Assembly (NCBI RefSeq): GCF_000283155.1
Contig: NW_004454178.1
Location: 131,275 to 195,274 of the forward strand
DNA from: Ceratotherium simum simum
Taxonomy: Eukaryota > Chordata > Mammalia > Perissodactyla > Rhinocerotidae
Direction of reading: 5' to 3'
Length of the DNA stretch: 64,000 bases
Shown: positions 24,740 through 35,620 of the stretch, piece by piece
Layout of the letters: each line of letters begins with the position of its first letter
How positions within the stretch are numbered: the first letter of the stretch is position 1
Program-made: the position numbers and the translations under genes
The notes under the pieces: generated by a model
The model's input: the letters and a program-made list of their open reading frames with translations, nothing else
Database searches by the model: none
What the model was told of the DNA's origin: nothing

Positions 24740-24990
24740 TCTGTTGATTGCATATTCTGGCCATTATGAATAACAGTGCAACAGAAAACTGCACAGAAAT
24801 ATTCATGCTCAAGTCTACTTCTTTAGAATAGCTTTCAAGAAGTGGAATTGCTAAGTCAAGGGACAGAAATCCATCTTGACAAATAAACCCCAAGATGAAT
24901 TTTACAGCATTTAGTAGCAAAGTATGATAGAGTGTTTCTTTCACCACCCTTGTGGAAGTCTTTGTTTCTGGTTCTGATATGTATGTATGC
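24740..24990 (-). mobile_element. old L1 ORF2 3' fragment
   Basis: Antisense L1M-type stretch: 'ggccattatgaataacagtgcaac', then 'aagaagtggaattgctaagtcaaggg'. Heavily diverged; ends uncertain. Confidence 0.55.
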
Positions 24991-25404
24991 ATATGTGCAT
25001 CTATATATACATTTGTATGTTAGAATTTATGTAAAACAACTAAAACAGCTGTGTCAACTTCACCACCACCATCACTTTCCTCATTACAATATGAAGTTTG
25101 GTCCATTTGTCTGTGTGTGTGTATTTGTGGGCAATTAGATTAAGGAACTACAGCCAGGTAATTGTAGGTAATGATAAGAAGCCACCGTAGCTATTCTTGA
25201 CGATGCTATACCCCGAATATAAAACCAGCCAACTAGGATTTGCTGGATATGCTCAGTTTCCTTCTGGGGATATCAAACTATGAGTTCTGGGATGAATTTT
25301 TCCTGCGACTATGAAAAGGAAATAAGTAAACATCAATCAGATATCACACAATGAAGTATCATCATTTTATGTGAAGAAATTAAAGTCACTTATCTGAACA
25401 GGCA

Positions 25405-25590
25405 AAACATCCAACAAACAAATTTAAGTGCCTACTATGTGCTAGGCATTATATTAGGAACCACTGACATTCTAGTAATCAAAATATAAACTCTCTATGG
25501 CTAATTGGAGTTAATATGTTTGTGATGAGGATTATATGAGTTAATATACTCAAAGTGACTAGTTAGTATTATCATTAGTTTACATTACTA
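25405..25590 (+). mobile_element. L2/MIR-type remnant
   Basis: 'taagtgcctactatgtgctaggcattatattaggaacc' is the conserved start of an L2-type 3' region, followed by a MIR-like 'gatgaggattatatgagttaatata'. It may be two abutting ancient elements. Confidence 0.5.
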
Positions 25591-26919
25591 CCAATACAAT
25601 GTTTTTTTTTTTTTCCTTTAAATAAGTATGTGCTTCTACTTCCCAGAAATAAATCTTTAAACCACATATCACTGTGTCAATCAAAGCTAGTCAGGAGAGG
25701 GCAGGTTTAGAGACAGAGTGGGGTATTTCTCTCTGTTAAAATTTGGCCTGAACTCAATTTCCTAAACACCATGCATTGTTATCCATGGTGCAAATTCAGA
25801 AGATTTTCTCCTACTCAGCATCAGTGGCTATCAACCACCTACTTCTGTGTTGACCCAAGATAAAATTTTTATGTGCTCTGTTCTGATACTTTCTTTACCT
25901 AATATACCACTAGTAATCCATGAGCCAAGTTTGTTGACACTTCTTTTAAAATATATCCTAAATTGAACCATTTTTGCCTATCTCACTACCATCAACTGAC
26001 TTCAGGCCGTTAGCAACTATTCAATCCCTGCCCCATTCTTTGGATGTACTGTTACCAATCATTTATAGTTTTTTCTTCTCATAGTAGTATGTATGAATGA
26101 AAGTTATACTTTATTACCTGATTATCAATTTCTGATGATATAGCAATGTCTTTTATGAAAAATAGGAAATAAACACATGCTGCTTTCCAACACATTATTT
26201 CCACTGCCTCCTAAATTTTGTTTTTTATATTTTAGTATTTATATTAGGACAGATGAGAGCATTCACATTTCATTCTTAGCTGTAAAGAAGATCAACTATG
26301 TTTTAAATGTATTTAATCTTAAAACACAAAAATGAGAATCTTCTAAAATATGATTTGTAAGTGCCAAGAAAACTGCACAATGTGGCTTAAGTTCCAACAA
26401 CAGAAGATTTATACAAATAAGGAAGATCTGTGTTCATTTCGAAAACCAGGAGAGGCTACTATCCATAGGAATTTCAAGGAAGTTCTCCAAGATAAAACGA
26501 AAATGATAATGGATAAATGTAAGGAAGAGTTAGCTCAGAAAAAAATCACTCAGAAAGGGAAACTTTATATATAACACAGGAGATTTGTATGCCTGGAAAG
26601 ACCATACACACTTGCCACATGGTTGAGAAGAGGCTTGTGCAAAGAGGGATCTTAGGGCAGTTTTTCAATAGCAGGTCTCAATCAGAACAACCTTAGGAAA
26701 TGCATATAAGTGGCCAACTTTTGTTCAGCCACCGCTTGGCTAGCATAAATCATTGAGATGAAGCAAGTTGAGAATGAAGTTGGCCTGATAAGGAAGGTGA
26801 CTAGAAGCATGGATGCAGTGGCCCCATGAACTTTTGGGCTTTCACACACACACAAAATTACAATAATGAACTATTACACAACTTTAAAAAGAGACTATAT
26901 GCATTATTAGAGGTATTTT
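25591..26919. other. gene-free stretch
   Basis: A T13 run lies near 25603-25615. The 74-codon frame at 26350-26574 has no recognisable domain. No repeat recognised. Confidence 0.35.
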
Positions 26920-29127
26920 AAAACTATAATGAGATCAATGCAATTCTAGCAAAAATTTTTATAAGATATTTTGCAGATATAGACAAGCATATTAAAAAAA
27001 AGAACTAGAATATTTAACACAATGTTGACGTAGAAAATATAAGTAGAAAAATAAAGTTGAAGGAATAGCATTGCCTGATTACAGGACTTACTATAAAGTT
27101 ACAGTGATCAAGACAGTATGGTACTGGTGGATGGATAGAAACTTAGCTTGATGGGGTAGAATAGAGAACTCAGAAATAAACATACTCAAAGACATCCAAC
27201 TGATTTTTGACATGGGGCAAAAGGAAATTACATGAAGTAAGGACAGTAATTTCAAAAAATATTGCTGGAGCAGTTGAATAACAGTATACAAATAAATGAA
27301 CCTTGACCTAAACCTCACACCTCATACAAAATTTAATCAAAATAGACCATAGATCTAAATGTAAAGCATGAAAATTTAAAACTGTTAGGAGAGAACATAG
27401 GAAAAAATCTTCATTACCTTGAGTTATGCAAAGACATCTTCGACATGACACCAAAACTACAATCCATAAAAGGAAAAAATGATCAACTGGACTTAAATCA
27501 AATTAAAATTTCTTTTCTCTGTGAAAAATTCTAAGAGAATGAAAAACCAGGCACTAACTAAGAGAAATATTTGTAAATCACATCTGACAAAAATTAATAT
27601 CTAAAACTTATAAACACAGAAAAAAAAAGAAAAAATAAAATCAGGAAATGGACAAAAACCCTCAATAGACACTTTATCAAAGAAGATATACAGATGGCAA
27701 AGAAATACATAAAATGATGTTAAGTTGCTAGCCACTGGGGAAATGCAAATTGAAACCACAAGGATATACCATTGAGTACCTATTAGAACAGCTGAAGTGA
27801 GAATACTACAGTATTGCATGCTCCAGAGGATGCAGAAAACCCAGAACTCTCCTACATTGCTGGTAGGGTGTAAAATGGCATGGCCACTATGGAATATGGC
27901 TTAGCAGGTTCTTAAAAAGCTAATCATGCACTTTCTATATGACTCAGCAGTTTCACTCTTGGCCATTTATCTCAGGGAAATTTAAAATTAGGTCTGCACA
28001 TTCATCCCTTGATGGGCACTTAGGTTGCTTCCAAGTCTTGACTATTGTGAATAACGCTGCAATGAATACATACACGATGGAATACTACTCAGCCATAAGA
28101 AACGATGAAATCCAGCCATTTGTGACAACAGGGATGGACATTGAGGGTATTATGCAAAGTGAAATAAGCCATAGGGAGAAGGTCAAATACTGTATGATCT
28201 CACTTATTAAGTAGTAGATAAAAACAACAACAAACACATAAAGACAGAGGTTGGATTGGTGGTTACCAGAGGGGAAGGGGGGAGGGAGGAGGGCGAAAGG
28301 GATAATTTGGCACATGTGTGTGGTGATGGACTGTAATTAGTATTTGGGTGGTGAACAGGAGAACATGATGTAATCCATGCAGAAACAGAAGTATAATGAT
28401 GTACACCCGAAATTTATACAATGTTATAAACCAATGTTACTGCAATAAACAAAAAATTAAAAAATTAAAAAAAAAAGAAAAATAAATAGATAAAATAAAA
28501 TTAGGTCTGCACAAAACCCTGTACATGTCTGGCAATAGTAGCTTTACTTTTAATGACTGAAAACTGAACATTACCAAATATCTCTCAATGGATGAATGGT
28601 TTAACAAGCTGTGGTGTAGCCATATTGTAGAATACGGCTCAGGAATAAACTACTTATATGTGCAACACTTTGATGGATCTTAAGACATTATGCTGAGGGA
28701 AAGGCAATCTCAAATGGTTATATACTCTAAGATTCCATTTATGTGTCTTTCTCAAATGAAAATAAAATAGATATTAGTATTTATCAGAAATTAGAGATGG
28801 GAGAGTGTGACTGTACAAAGGAACAAGTTCCTTTGTGGTGACAGAACAGTTCTGTGTGTTGATCATGGTGATGGTTACACAAATCTATGCATGTGGTAGA
28901 ACGTTGTAGAACTCTGCAAAAAGACAACAAAAAGAAGTGCATGCAGAAACCAGTGAAATCTGAGTAAGCTCTGGCTTCCTAAAGTCTAATTGATCATATC
29001 GTGCTTATCTTAATTCCCTGGCTTTGATCATATACTATAGTCATGGCAGGTGTGGGAAGATAGATGATGCATATACGGGACTTCTCTGATATTTTTGTAA
29101 CTTCCTGCGAGTCTTAATTATTCCAAG
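26920..29127 (+). mobile_element. old L1 (L1M-type) 3' third, host of a nested young L1
   Basis: Sense ORF2 sequence after the RT: 'acagtgatcaagacagtatggtactgg', 'ccatagatctaaatgtaaa' and 'aatgcaaattgaaaccacaa'. It then breaks at 28000 and resumes at 28514 with 'aaccctgtacatg'. Its old-style 3' UTR ends in 'cgggacttctctgatatttttgtaacttcc' and 'tcttaattattcc'. ORF2 is riddled with stops and indels. Confidence 0.8.
28001..28495 (+). mobile_element. young L1 insertion with 5' inversion (twin priming)
   Basis: Bases 28001 to about 28066 are antisense ('cccttgatgggcacttaggttgc'). Immediately afterwards the sequence switches to sense ('gatggaatactactcagccataag') and runs through the 3' UTR to an A-rich tail. 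The inverted part comes from just upstream of the sense part in L1, the signature of twin priming. An 18-bp target duplication, 'taaaattaggtctgcaca', flanks it at 27983-28000 and 28496-28513. The open frame 27939-28214 crosses the inversion and is not a real protein. Confidence 0.95.
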
Positions 29128-29300
29128 TGGAGGGCAGAGGGGCAGCAGTGGAGGAGAAAAACAGGACCCACAATTATTGGTGGTCCCTGTGTGAGGGAGA
29201 AGACAAAACATGTTCTGAGTCTGGGCCTTTCTGTGCACATCGTGGGTGGCCTTAGGCAAGTAACTTCAACTTTATGATTCTCAACTTAGTCTCCTTTAAG

Positions 29301-29400
29301 GAGAGAGAGAGATAAAGAAATACTAATAATGATGAGGAATTAAAATAAAAGAGAGAGATAGAGAAATAATAATAATAATGTGGTATTAAAAGAAAAGATA
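29301..29400. repeat. imperfect tandem duplication of about 50 bases
   Basis: Two adjacent units each contain 'gagagagata', then 'gaaataataataat' or its variant, then '..tattaaaa..', with the break near 29350. This looks like local slippage or duplication. Confidence 0.6.
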
Positions 29401-29665
29401 GAGGACCTCTAAAAGACAACAACAAAAGGGACTCTGTGTGGCTAACAGGGGCCTAAAAGAAAACAGAGTCAAGCAGCCATGCCAGGACTGAGGTGCAGTC
29501 AAGTACTCTTCTCAGAAAAACCACAACTTTTACCTGAAACTGAATGTTCCTTCCTGATGGATGGCCAGAATCCTTATATTGCCGATTTTAGAACACCAGT
29601 ATCCATAGGGGAACCAATGAGTCAGAGGGCTTTCAAAACAACCCCTGTGGTCTATGGTTTTTGCC

Positions 29666-29673
29666 TTTATAAG
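29666..29673 (+). promoter_or_regulatory. TATA-like box of the LTR
   Basis: 'tttataag' about 85 bases upstream of the AATAAA signal, the arrangement expected at the U3/R boundary of an LTR. Confidence 0.45.
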
Positions 29674-29757
29674 CTCTGCCCTCCCACACCCTCTCTGGGA
29701 CCATATGTTTGATTTGTTCTGGAGGCTGCATCTCCCTAGTTTGCAAACTGTGTGAGC

Positions 29758-29763
29758 AATAAA
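29758..29763 (+). promoter_or_regulatory. LTR polyadenylation signal
   Basis: AATAAA within 'gcaataaagctttcc', a common R-region context in class-I LTRs. Confidence 0.55.
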
Positions 29764-29812
29764 GCTTTCCTAACTAACTTTTGTATTCCAGATATTTTTT
29801 GTTGACCTTCTT

Positions 29813-29830
29813 TGGTGTCAGAAGTGGAAT
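29813..29830 (+). other. retroviral primer binding site, tRNA-Leu type
   Basis: 'tggtgtcagaagtggaat' is complementary to the 3' end of mammalian tRNA-Leu (CCA end included) at 17 of 18 positions; the family form has G where this copy has A at position 16. Its location directly after the LTR supports the provirus call. Confidence 0.75.
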
Positions 29831-29937
29831 CTGAAATGACCTCCAGACCTTTCCTTACACTGTCTGGGACCAATGCATCGGTGTCTGTCAGAGCCCCTTG
29901 AGCTCAGTGGTTTCTTGACAGTGTTGAGATACGTTCC

Positions 29938-29944
29938 GGTAAGT
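29938..29944 (+). promoter_or_regulatory. possible leader splice donor
   Basis: 'g|gtaagt' in the leader between primer site and gag is a near-ideal 5' splice site, in the place where retroviruses carry their major donor. This rests on position and consensus only. Confidence 0.35.
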
Positions 29945-30158
29945 CCTCTCAGATCCAAGACCTCCGTGCTTTCAGGTAGAGGTCTCAGGAAGAATTTTGC
30001 CTGAGGAGTCTCTCAGTAAACGTTCAGGGAAAGGAGAGAAGGGAGTCCAATCCAGTTGTCCAGATGCTTACCACCTGTTCCTATTCCTTCTTACCACATG
30101 ATAGGGTTTGTCAGTGGGATACTCCTATTTAGAAAATTATAGTTTGCTTGAGTTCAAC

Positions 30159-30347
30159 ATGGGAAATCCACGTTCAAGGACAGCCTCTTCTGATCAGCTT
30201 CCCCCTGTTACCCCAGCTTGGTTTATGTTTAAGAATTATGACCCTGAGTCCTGTAAATATCTTGTTCTCTGGACTAAGATAACCAGGGATAGTTTAAAAT
30301 TACATTGGCCATTAGAAGGAACATTCCAATTAGATAAGATTATTTAA
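30159..30347 (+). pseudogene. gag start remnant (matrix N-terminus)
   Basis: The frame begins Met-Gly-Asn, the myristoylation-type start of gammaretrovirus-like Gag. It continues for about 60 codons with a Tyr/Trp/Leu-rich matrix-like composition, then ends at a stop at 30345-30347. No capsid or nucleocapsid sequence could be followed downstream. The assignment depends on position after LTR, primer site and leader plus the start motif. It is a fragment with no function. Confidence 0.55.
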
Positions 30348-31386
30348 GAAGTGCACTTAAAAACAAAAGCGTCAAAATTCCAAAATAGCCTTACTGAAAG
30401 CTTTGTTGTAAAAAGCTAATGAAAAATTGAGTAAAAGAGTTACCTAAAAGAAAAAAATATATACAAAAGTCTGTTAAGTTAGTGGCTTTATAGACACCCC
30501 CATATCTACCTTCAAAGGAGGGCACCTGTATGGGCTCCTTTCAGACTTAGTGAGACTCGAATAGATTTTCTGGTAAAATGCTACATTCCATCTGCCAGAA
30601 ACAAAATTTAGATTTAACTGTTCTTTCATAAATTGGGAGCTTTGTATTAATGTACTTGATTCATGGTAGTATATTTAAAATAATAGCTATGGGATCTCTA
30701 TGTATTTGTGTTTTTGTATGTACATTACATATATTATATTTTTCTACCTCTCCGTGGTATAATTTCTAAAGGAGCTCTCTTTAATTGGCTTAAAGTAAGT
30801 ACTTATATAAATTATTTCTAAATATAATAAAAATTAACTCAAGTTAATTCAGGTTCATGTTATCTAGGAAAATATTCAATATTAAAGCTCATTTAAGTGT
30901 GTTGCCTTATAAGTATTAAATATAAAACTTTTGTTCTACCTAGGTTTACCAAAAGCCAAACAAATTCATGCTATTTCTGTTACAAAATTTGGCATTAAAA
31001 ATTGATGGCTGACTTTGTATAATGTCTCATGAAATTTTTGTAGGTAAAAACCAAATAAATGAAAATAAGATCAAAAGGCTTTTAGATGAACTTTTTAAGA
31101 ATAATTACGTCTTATGGTATATGTACCTAAAAATAACCTCAAAACCGTTTGGTAACTTGAAACCTTCGAGTTTTGCTAAATTAAATTAAAGGAAAGAAAT
31201 TTACTGAATATCTAGATCATTTCCAAATAAGATAAAACATTAGACATTAATTACTAAATATAAGTTTATCTACTTTTAACTTGTTATTACAGGGAAAGTT
31301 AAAATATTTGAATTTATTAATAAACATGTTTTGTGCCATCTGAGAAATATTCTATGAGAAAGTGCATGTTTTTAGAAAATATTTTA

Positions 31387-31705
31387 GGGGCCGCCCCATG
31401 GCTTAGCGGTTAAGTGCTCACGCTCCGCTACTGGTGGCCCAGGTTCGGATCCTGGGCGTGCACCAACACACAGCTTGTCTGGCCATGCTGAGGCAGTGTC
31501 CCACATACAGAAACTAGAAGGATGTGCAACTATGACATACAACTATCTGCTGGGGCTTTGGGGAGAAAAAGAGGGAAAAAAAAAAAAGGAGGAGGATTTG
31601 ACAATAGATGTTAGCTCAGGGCCAGTGTTCCTCAGCAAAAAAGAAAGAGGAAGATTGGCATGGATGTTAGCACAGGGCTGATCTTCCTCACAAAAAAAAT
31701 AAAAA
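31387..31705 (+). mobile_element. ERE SINE, long form, inside the provirus
   Basis: Sense ERE with head 'ccatggcttagcggttaag', B box 'ggttcggatcc' and a doubled 'gatgttagc(t/a)cagggc..ttcctca' tail module, ending in an A-rich tail. A perfect 13-bp target duplication 'agaaaatatttta' lies at 31374-31386 and 31706-31718. The 68-codon frame at 31475-31681 is part of the SINE, not a gene. Confidence 0.95.
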
Positions 31706-33009
31706 AGAAAATATTTTATAAGTCTGTCAATCCACAGAATGCTACTATAAAAGTTTTTAATAGCTTACTCCTTAGTTTTCACTAAAAAGTAAGTTTTAAT
31801 TCTAAGAGGTTAATAATTCTAATTATTATATGTGATTAAATCTACTAAAATTTAAAAAAGGAGACATCTCTATATACAAGGAAAACAAGACGCATGTTTT
31901 CAGTAAAGAAGATATAAGGAATGAAGATATTTTGGTTGGTTTGTTTTGTTCAGAGGTAAATTTTTCCTAAAATTCTAAGAAGCAAGGAAGACATGAGACA
32001 AATTCTGAATGTGAAAAAGAAAGTTATAAAAATTTTGTGAAAGAAAAACTCTTAGAAAACAGTTTTATGCATGGTCAAGTTGGCTAACATTAAAATAAAT
32101 TTAATTGAATAAACAGGTATTAATATCAAAAGTAAGCTTGTAAGAAATTAGAATTGGGTTTCTCTCTCAAAAGGATAATTTTCTTGACCTTTTTATTTGC
32201 TCTTGTTAAACAGATTATGAAAGATTTGTTTTTAAAACTTTGAGTAGTCTACCAAAAACATGGGAGTTTTATGTTTTATCAAAATAAATTTCCTGTATTG
32301 TTTTTATTAGGTCTTTAATCATCAGAGATAATGTTTTTCTTACAACTATTTGAAACTCTGTAGTTGCCTGAAAATCTTTAATTGTCACTGTGGTTAAATG
32401 GATAACTAGGCATTATTTCACAATGACCTATGATCCTATTTGACCAAGTGTTCTACACCTTTTGACATTTTTGAAAAACTTCTCAAAATTCAAATTCAAA
32501 ATAGTCTTTCTTTTGATCTGAAAGGAACTTTGATAATTTCCAGTGGGCCCCTGGGACTTCTCAAAGAATTTTTCTCTCTTCTTATAAAAAGAGAAATATT
32601 AAAATAATCAGGCTTATGTGGTATGTTAACCTGCATGAAAAACATTGTCAAACAAGTGATGCTAATCATTCTTTATAGATACCCTTGCATGCATATATAT
32701 TATTGATACAAATATTTTTAAAATTATATGAATTTTTAGAAATTCTAATATGCCCTGGTATACTGTTGTCACTTGTAATTCTAGGTATTATCTTAAAATG
32801 TTATATGTCACAGAAATAACCAAATTTCCTTGTGGGTTGCATTATAATGTCTTTTGTCACTTACAGATAGTTATTGTTTTACTCTGATGCCATTGCAAAC
32901 ATGTTTTATCTTCAGAGAGATTCATGGAAAGGACTCTGACACTTACTCTAGAATACAAGTTTCTCATAAACGTTCAGATCATAAAACTGATCTAGGTAAG
33001 AAATTACAG

Positions 33010-33227
33010 GGCTGGCTCCGTGGCTTAGCGGTTAAGTGCGCGCGCTCTGATGCTGGCGGCCCGGGTTCGGATCCCGGGAGCGCCCCGAGGCACCACTTCT
33101 CCGTCCAACGCGAGGCCGAGTCCCACGTACAGCAACTAGAAGGATGTGAACCTATGACATACAACTATCTACTGGGGCTTTGGGGGGAAAAAACTGAATA
33201 AATAAAATCTTAAAAAAAAAAAAAAAA
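33010..33227 (+). mobile_element. young ERE SINE, short form, inside the provirus
   Basis: Sense, about 218 bp, with head 'cgtggcttagcggttaagtg', a CpG-rich 'gcgcgcgctc' and 'ggcggcccgggttcggatcccggg', and body 'tacagcaactagaaggatgtg'. The tail is 'aataaaatctt' plus a near-pure A run. A perfect 12-bp target duplication 'aagaaattacag' lies at 32998-33009 and 33228-33239. Retained CpGs and the long pure A tail make it the youngest-looking SINE here. The frame 32854-33201 crosses its boundary and is an artefact. Confidence 0.96.
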
Positions 33228-33639
33228 AAGAAATTACAGAATTCTAACAGAGAAACTGATTCTTTTAAAAAAATATGCTAATAAAAGATCAAGGACAACT
33301 ATTAACTACATAAGACTAAATAAACCAAGAAGTTTACTAATGCTTTGTTTTTCCAGATTTGAATAAATCGTTTTTCTTAAGCTGTCAACAACATAGTAAG
33401 ATATACCTTTGTGAACAAAGATAAAACATTTACTTTTTATCTCTACCTGATACCTCCAGAATTCAGCTGCTCTCAGTGAGTAGTCTTATTTTCACTTATA
33501 TAAATATTCAAGCCAAATTTTTGATATAAATAAATTAGTTTTACTGTAATTATCTTTGTTTAAAAAAGATGAGGGTATTGTGGAGAGAAAAATTATGTTA
33601 CACCTTTGTAGATATTGGATTATAGTCCTGTTGTCGCTG

Positions 33640-34090
33640 AGGTTTTGTTAAATACTTATAGACTGGACTCCCCTGGCCTACAGTATTGCCTTTGATCTTC
33701 CTGAATGTTCACAATTATCTCTTTGGAAAACATGAACTGACTCCACATGGGATGATCACTAACAGATGTGTCTGTTAGTATAGAACTTTCTGCTGATCCC
33801 TTGCTGTCTTATGCCAGTATGATCAGCTACTGTAAGTCTCTAATATCTCATGCTCAAGCCTACCATTCAACAAATTAAAAAAGCTTTTCCAGATTGCAAT
33901 TTAAAGGATCCTATTGATCACAGTCTAGAGCCTGGCAACTGGGTATCTGGGTATAACATCAGAGAAAGACAGCCCTTGAGCCCCATTGGAAAGGGCTTTA
34001 CCATCTCCTTCAGATGACTGGAAATCCACTCTGCTCCCAGAAACCAAAATAAAACTGACTCACAATGACAACTGCTAGGAACAGAAGTAG
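33640..34090 (+). pseudogene. pol remnant, C-terminal part of integrase
   Basis: Conceptual reading across frames shows the end of a gammaretrovirus-type integrase: a 'HSLEPGNW'-type stretch near 33920-33945, followed by the family's 'LEP.WKG' motif, here as 'LSPIGKG' or, in the neighbouring frame, as 'LEPHWKG' (about 33970-33995). Stops and frameshifts divide the segment into at least three pieces. Upstream catalytic-core residues were not identified. It carries no function. Confidence 0.65.
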
Positions 34091-34290
34091 CCAGCATCTG
34101 TTGTAGACAGCTGTCCCAAGCCCCCGGACCATGCCTGTATATCCATGACTATTTAATTTTACCATTGTCATATTCTTCAAATGTCATTTAAGATTTTTCT
34201 GATACTGTGTCTGCTTTTCTAATCCACATCTGAATGGGCCCCTAATAGTAGTGTCTTTTTACAATGGGTTCATTTCAAAAACATGAGAAG

Positions 34291-35189
34291 GGAAAAGACA
34301 TACAATTAGAAAAATTCACTTGCCCTTGCCGGAAGCACTTTCCTGGGTAGAAATGGGCTGCCTCCTGAGCATTTCCAGGGGCAAGGCTGTGCCTGGAGCA
34401 GAAGCAGTTACCCCTGCAGGCACAAGATGGTCACATTGGGCAGTCCTCACTGATGCCCTCAGGGCTGGAGGTGGCTCCTCTTCCAGCCCCAGTGGGTGTG
34501 GGATCTGCTTTCACTCTGTGCAGCATGAAGGGTGGCTGGAGATGAGGGCAAACACCTCCTCCAAGATGTAGGACACCCGTGCCCCATTTGGATGCTCAGG
34601 ATGCTCAGGTGCCTGCATTGACATCAGAGCTCAGCGCCCTTTTCTGGATTGGTTGGTTACCTCTGCACACTCAGTAAGCACATGATCTGGAGGAGATTTT
34701 TCCATAGGAACATCGAGGGCTGAGAAAGGGGAGGGACCGTAGGACAGTGAGCATGCACCACATCAGGCTGCTTAACTGAGAAGTCACTGCCCAGGTGACT
34801 GGTTCCCTTAAGGTCAACAGGGGACTTGGCTGCAGAGAACATGGACAGGGCAGGAGAGAGACACCAATAAGGCCAGGATGTTTCTACAGTGTGAGCTTAC
34901 AACCACTCTGAAAACTGACCCAGAGACAGAGGACGCATCCTTTCCCAGCCCAGTGAGTAGCTGCACAGCCTGGACATTTAGCCCCAAGGTCTTCATCAGC
35001 AACAAGAAGGTCATAAAGAGATGCTTGTAGATGTTCCCATCTCTGTGACTACCTTACTCTGGTGGGTATCAGACTGTTATGTTAAGTCCACATCAGAGTA
35101 TCAAGACTGATGTGGACTTAACAGTATCTGCACAGCAGTGAAGAGGTGCCTTTTAAGAGAATCAGTGTGTACTATAGACAGAAGTTCCT
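34291..35189. other. GC-richer unassigned stretch
   Basis: Clearly richer in G and C than its surroundings. Open frames on both strands (34320-34571 plus; 34657-34842 and 34814-35014 minus) are unrecognised. The composition could reflect an old processed pseudogene or a GC-rich ancient repeat. It contains the hairpin at 35080-35123. Confidence 0.35.
35080..35123. repeat. perfect inverted repeat, 17-bp arms
   Basis: 'tgttaagtccacatcag' at 35080-35096 is exactly the reverse complement of 35107-35123, separated by 10 bases (35097-35106). An RNA or single strand could form a tight 17-bp hairpin. No transposase or flanking target duplication was seen, so it is not assigned to a DNA transposon. 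Confidence 0.9.
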
Positions 35190-35620
35190 CCATTCATTCA
35201 ATAAACATTGAAATTGAGAATCAGGCAAGAGACTGAGGTCAAAGTGGAAAAAAGGACCCAAACGACCTCTGCCCTCTGAGCTTTGCTGGCAGATAAGAAG
35301 ATGCACAAAGAGTTGGTCAGGAAGCCTGGAATGGGAGTCTTTAGACCCTGATTCTGGCCAGAGGGCACTCTGGGGATGGGAGAGCTCTCTGGAGAGCGGT
35401 GTGAAGCTGACACTGAGGGACAGGTGGCATCTGTGACAAGTATATGTGTGAATGGGAAAATAGTCAGGGATGGGCAATCCAGGTGCAAAAAGCATGTCTG
35501 AGGCCCAGAGAGAAAGATGTGGGGGTGTTTCAGAAATTTGGGGGGAGACAATGAAGTTGGCACTGGAAGGAGTGGGAGATGGGAGCAATGTGAGTTTGAA
35601 GACAAGCAAGGGATGAGGCT
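35190..35620 (+). mobile_element. possible L2-like remnant
   Basis: Starts 'cattcattcaataaacattg', then carries a purine-rich series ('ggcaatccaggtgcaaaaagcatgtctgaggcc', 'tggaaggagtgggagatggg') resembling the L2 3' region. The long minus-strand frame here (35172-35654, 160 codons) lies antisense to it and lacks domains. Confidence 0.35.

Larger units (their letters stand above)
29435..29808 (+). repeat. 5' LTR of the endogenous retrovirus
   Basis: Bounded on the right by the primer site. It contains a TATA-like 'tttataag' at 29666-29673 and AATAAA at 29758-29763, spaced as promoter and polyadenylation signal of an LTR. The left limit is estimated from the TG at 29435. Confidence 0.6.
29435..34290 (+). 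mobile_element. decayed class-I endogenous retrovirus (partial provirus)
   Basis: Ordered retroviral landmarks on one strand: 5' LTR (29435-29808), primer binding site matching tRNA-Leu (29813-29830), possible leader splice donor (29938), start of gag (30159), AT-rich interior, and integrase C-terminal remnant of pol (33640-34090). After removing the two ERE copies inside it, the gag-to-integrase span is only about 2.8 kb. Most of gag-pol is therefore deleted or unrecognisable. No 3' LTR was recognised, so the right limit is uncertain. All coding parts are broken and no infectious or expressed potential is visible. Confidence 0.75.

Noticed and set aside
27939..28214. 91-codon frame across an L1 boundary
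   Set aside because: It joins host L1, inverted L1 and sense L1 sequence at an insertion; a product of the rearrangement, not a gene.
33010..33085. Possible tRNA gene (A and B box promoter motifs)
   Set aside because: It is the head of an ERE SINE with target duplication and A tail; the tRNA fold is not preserved.
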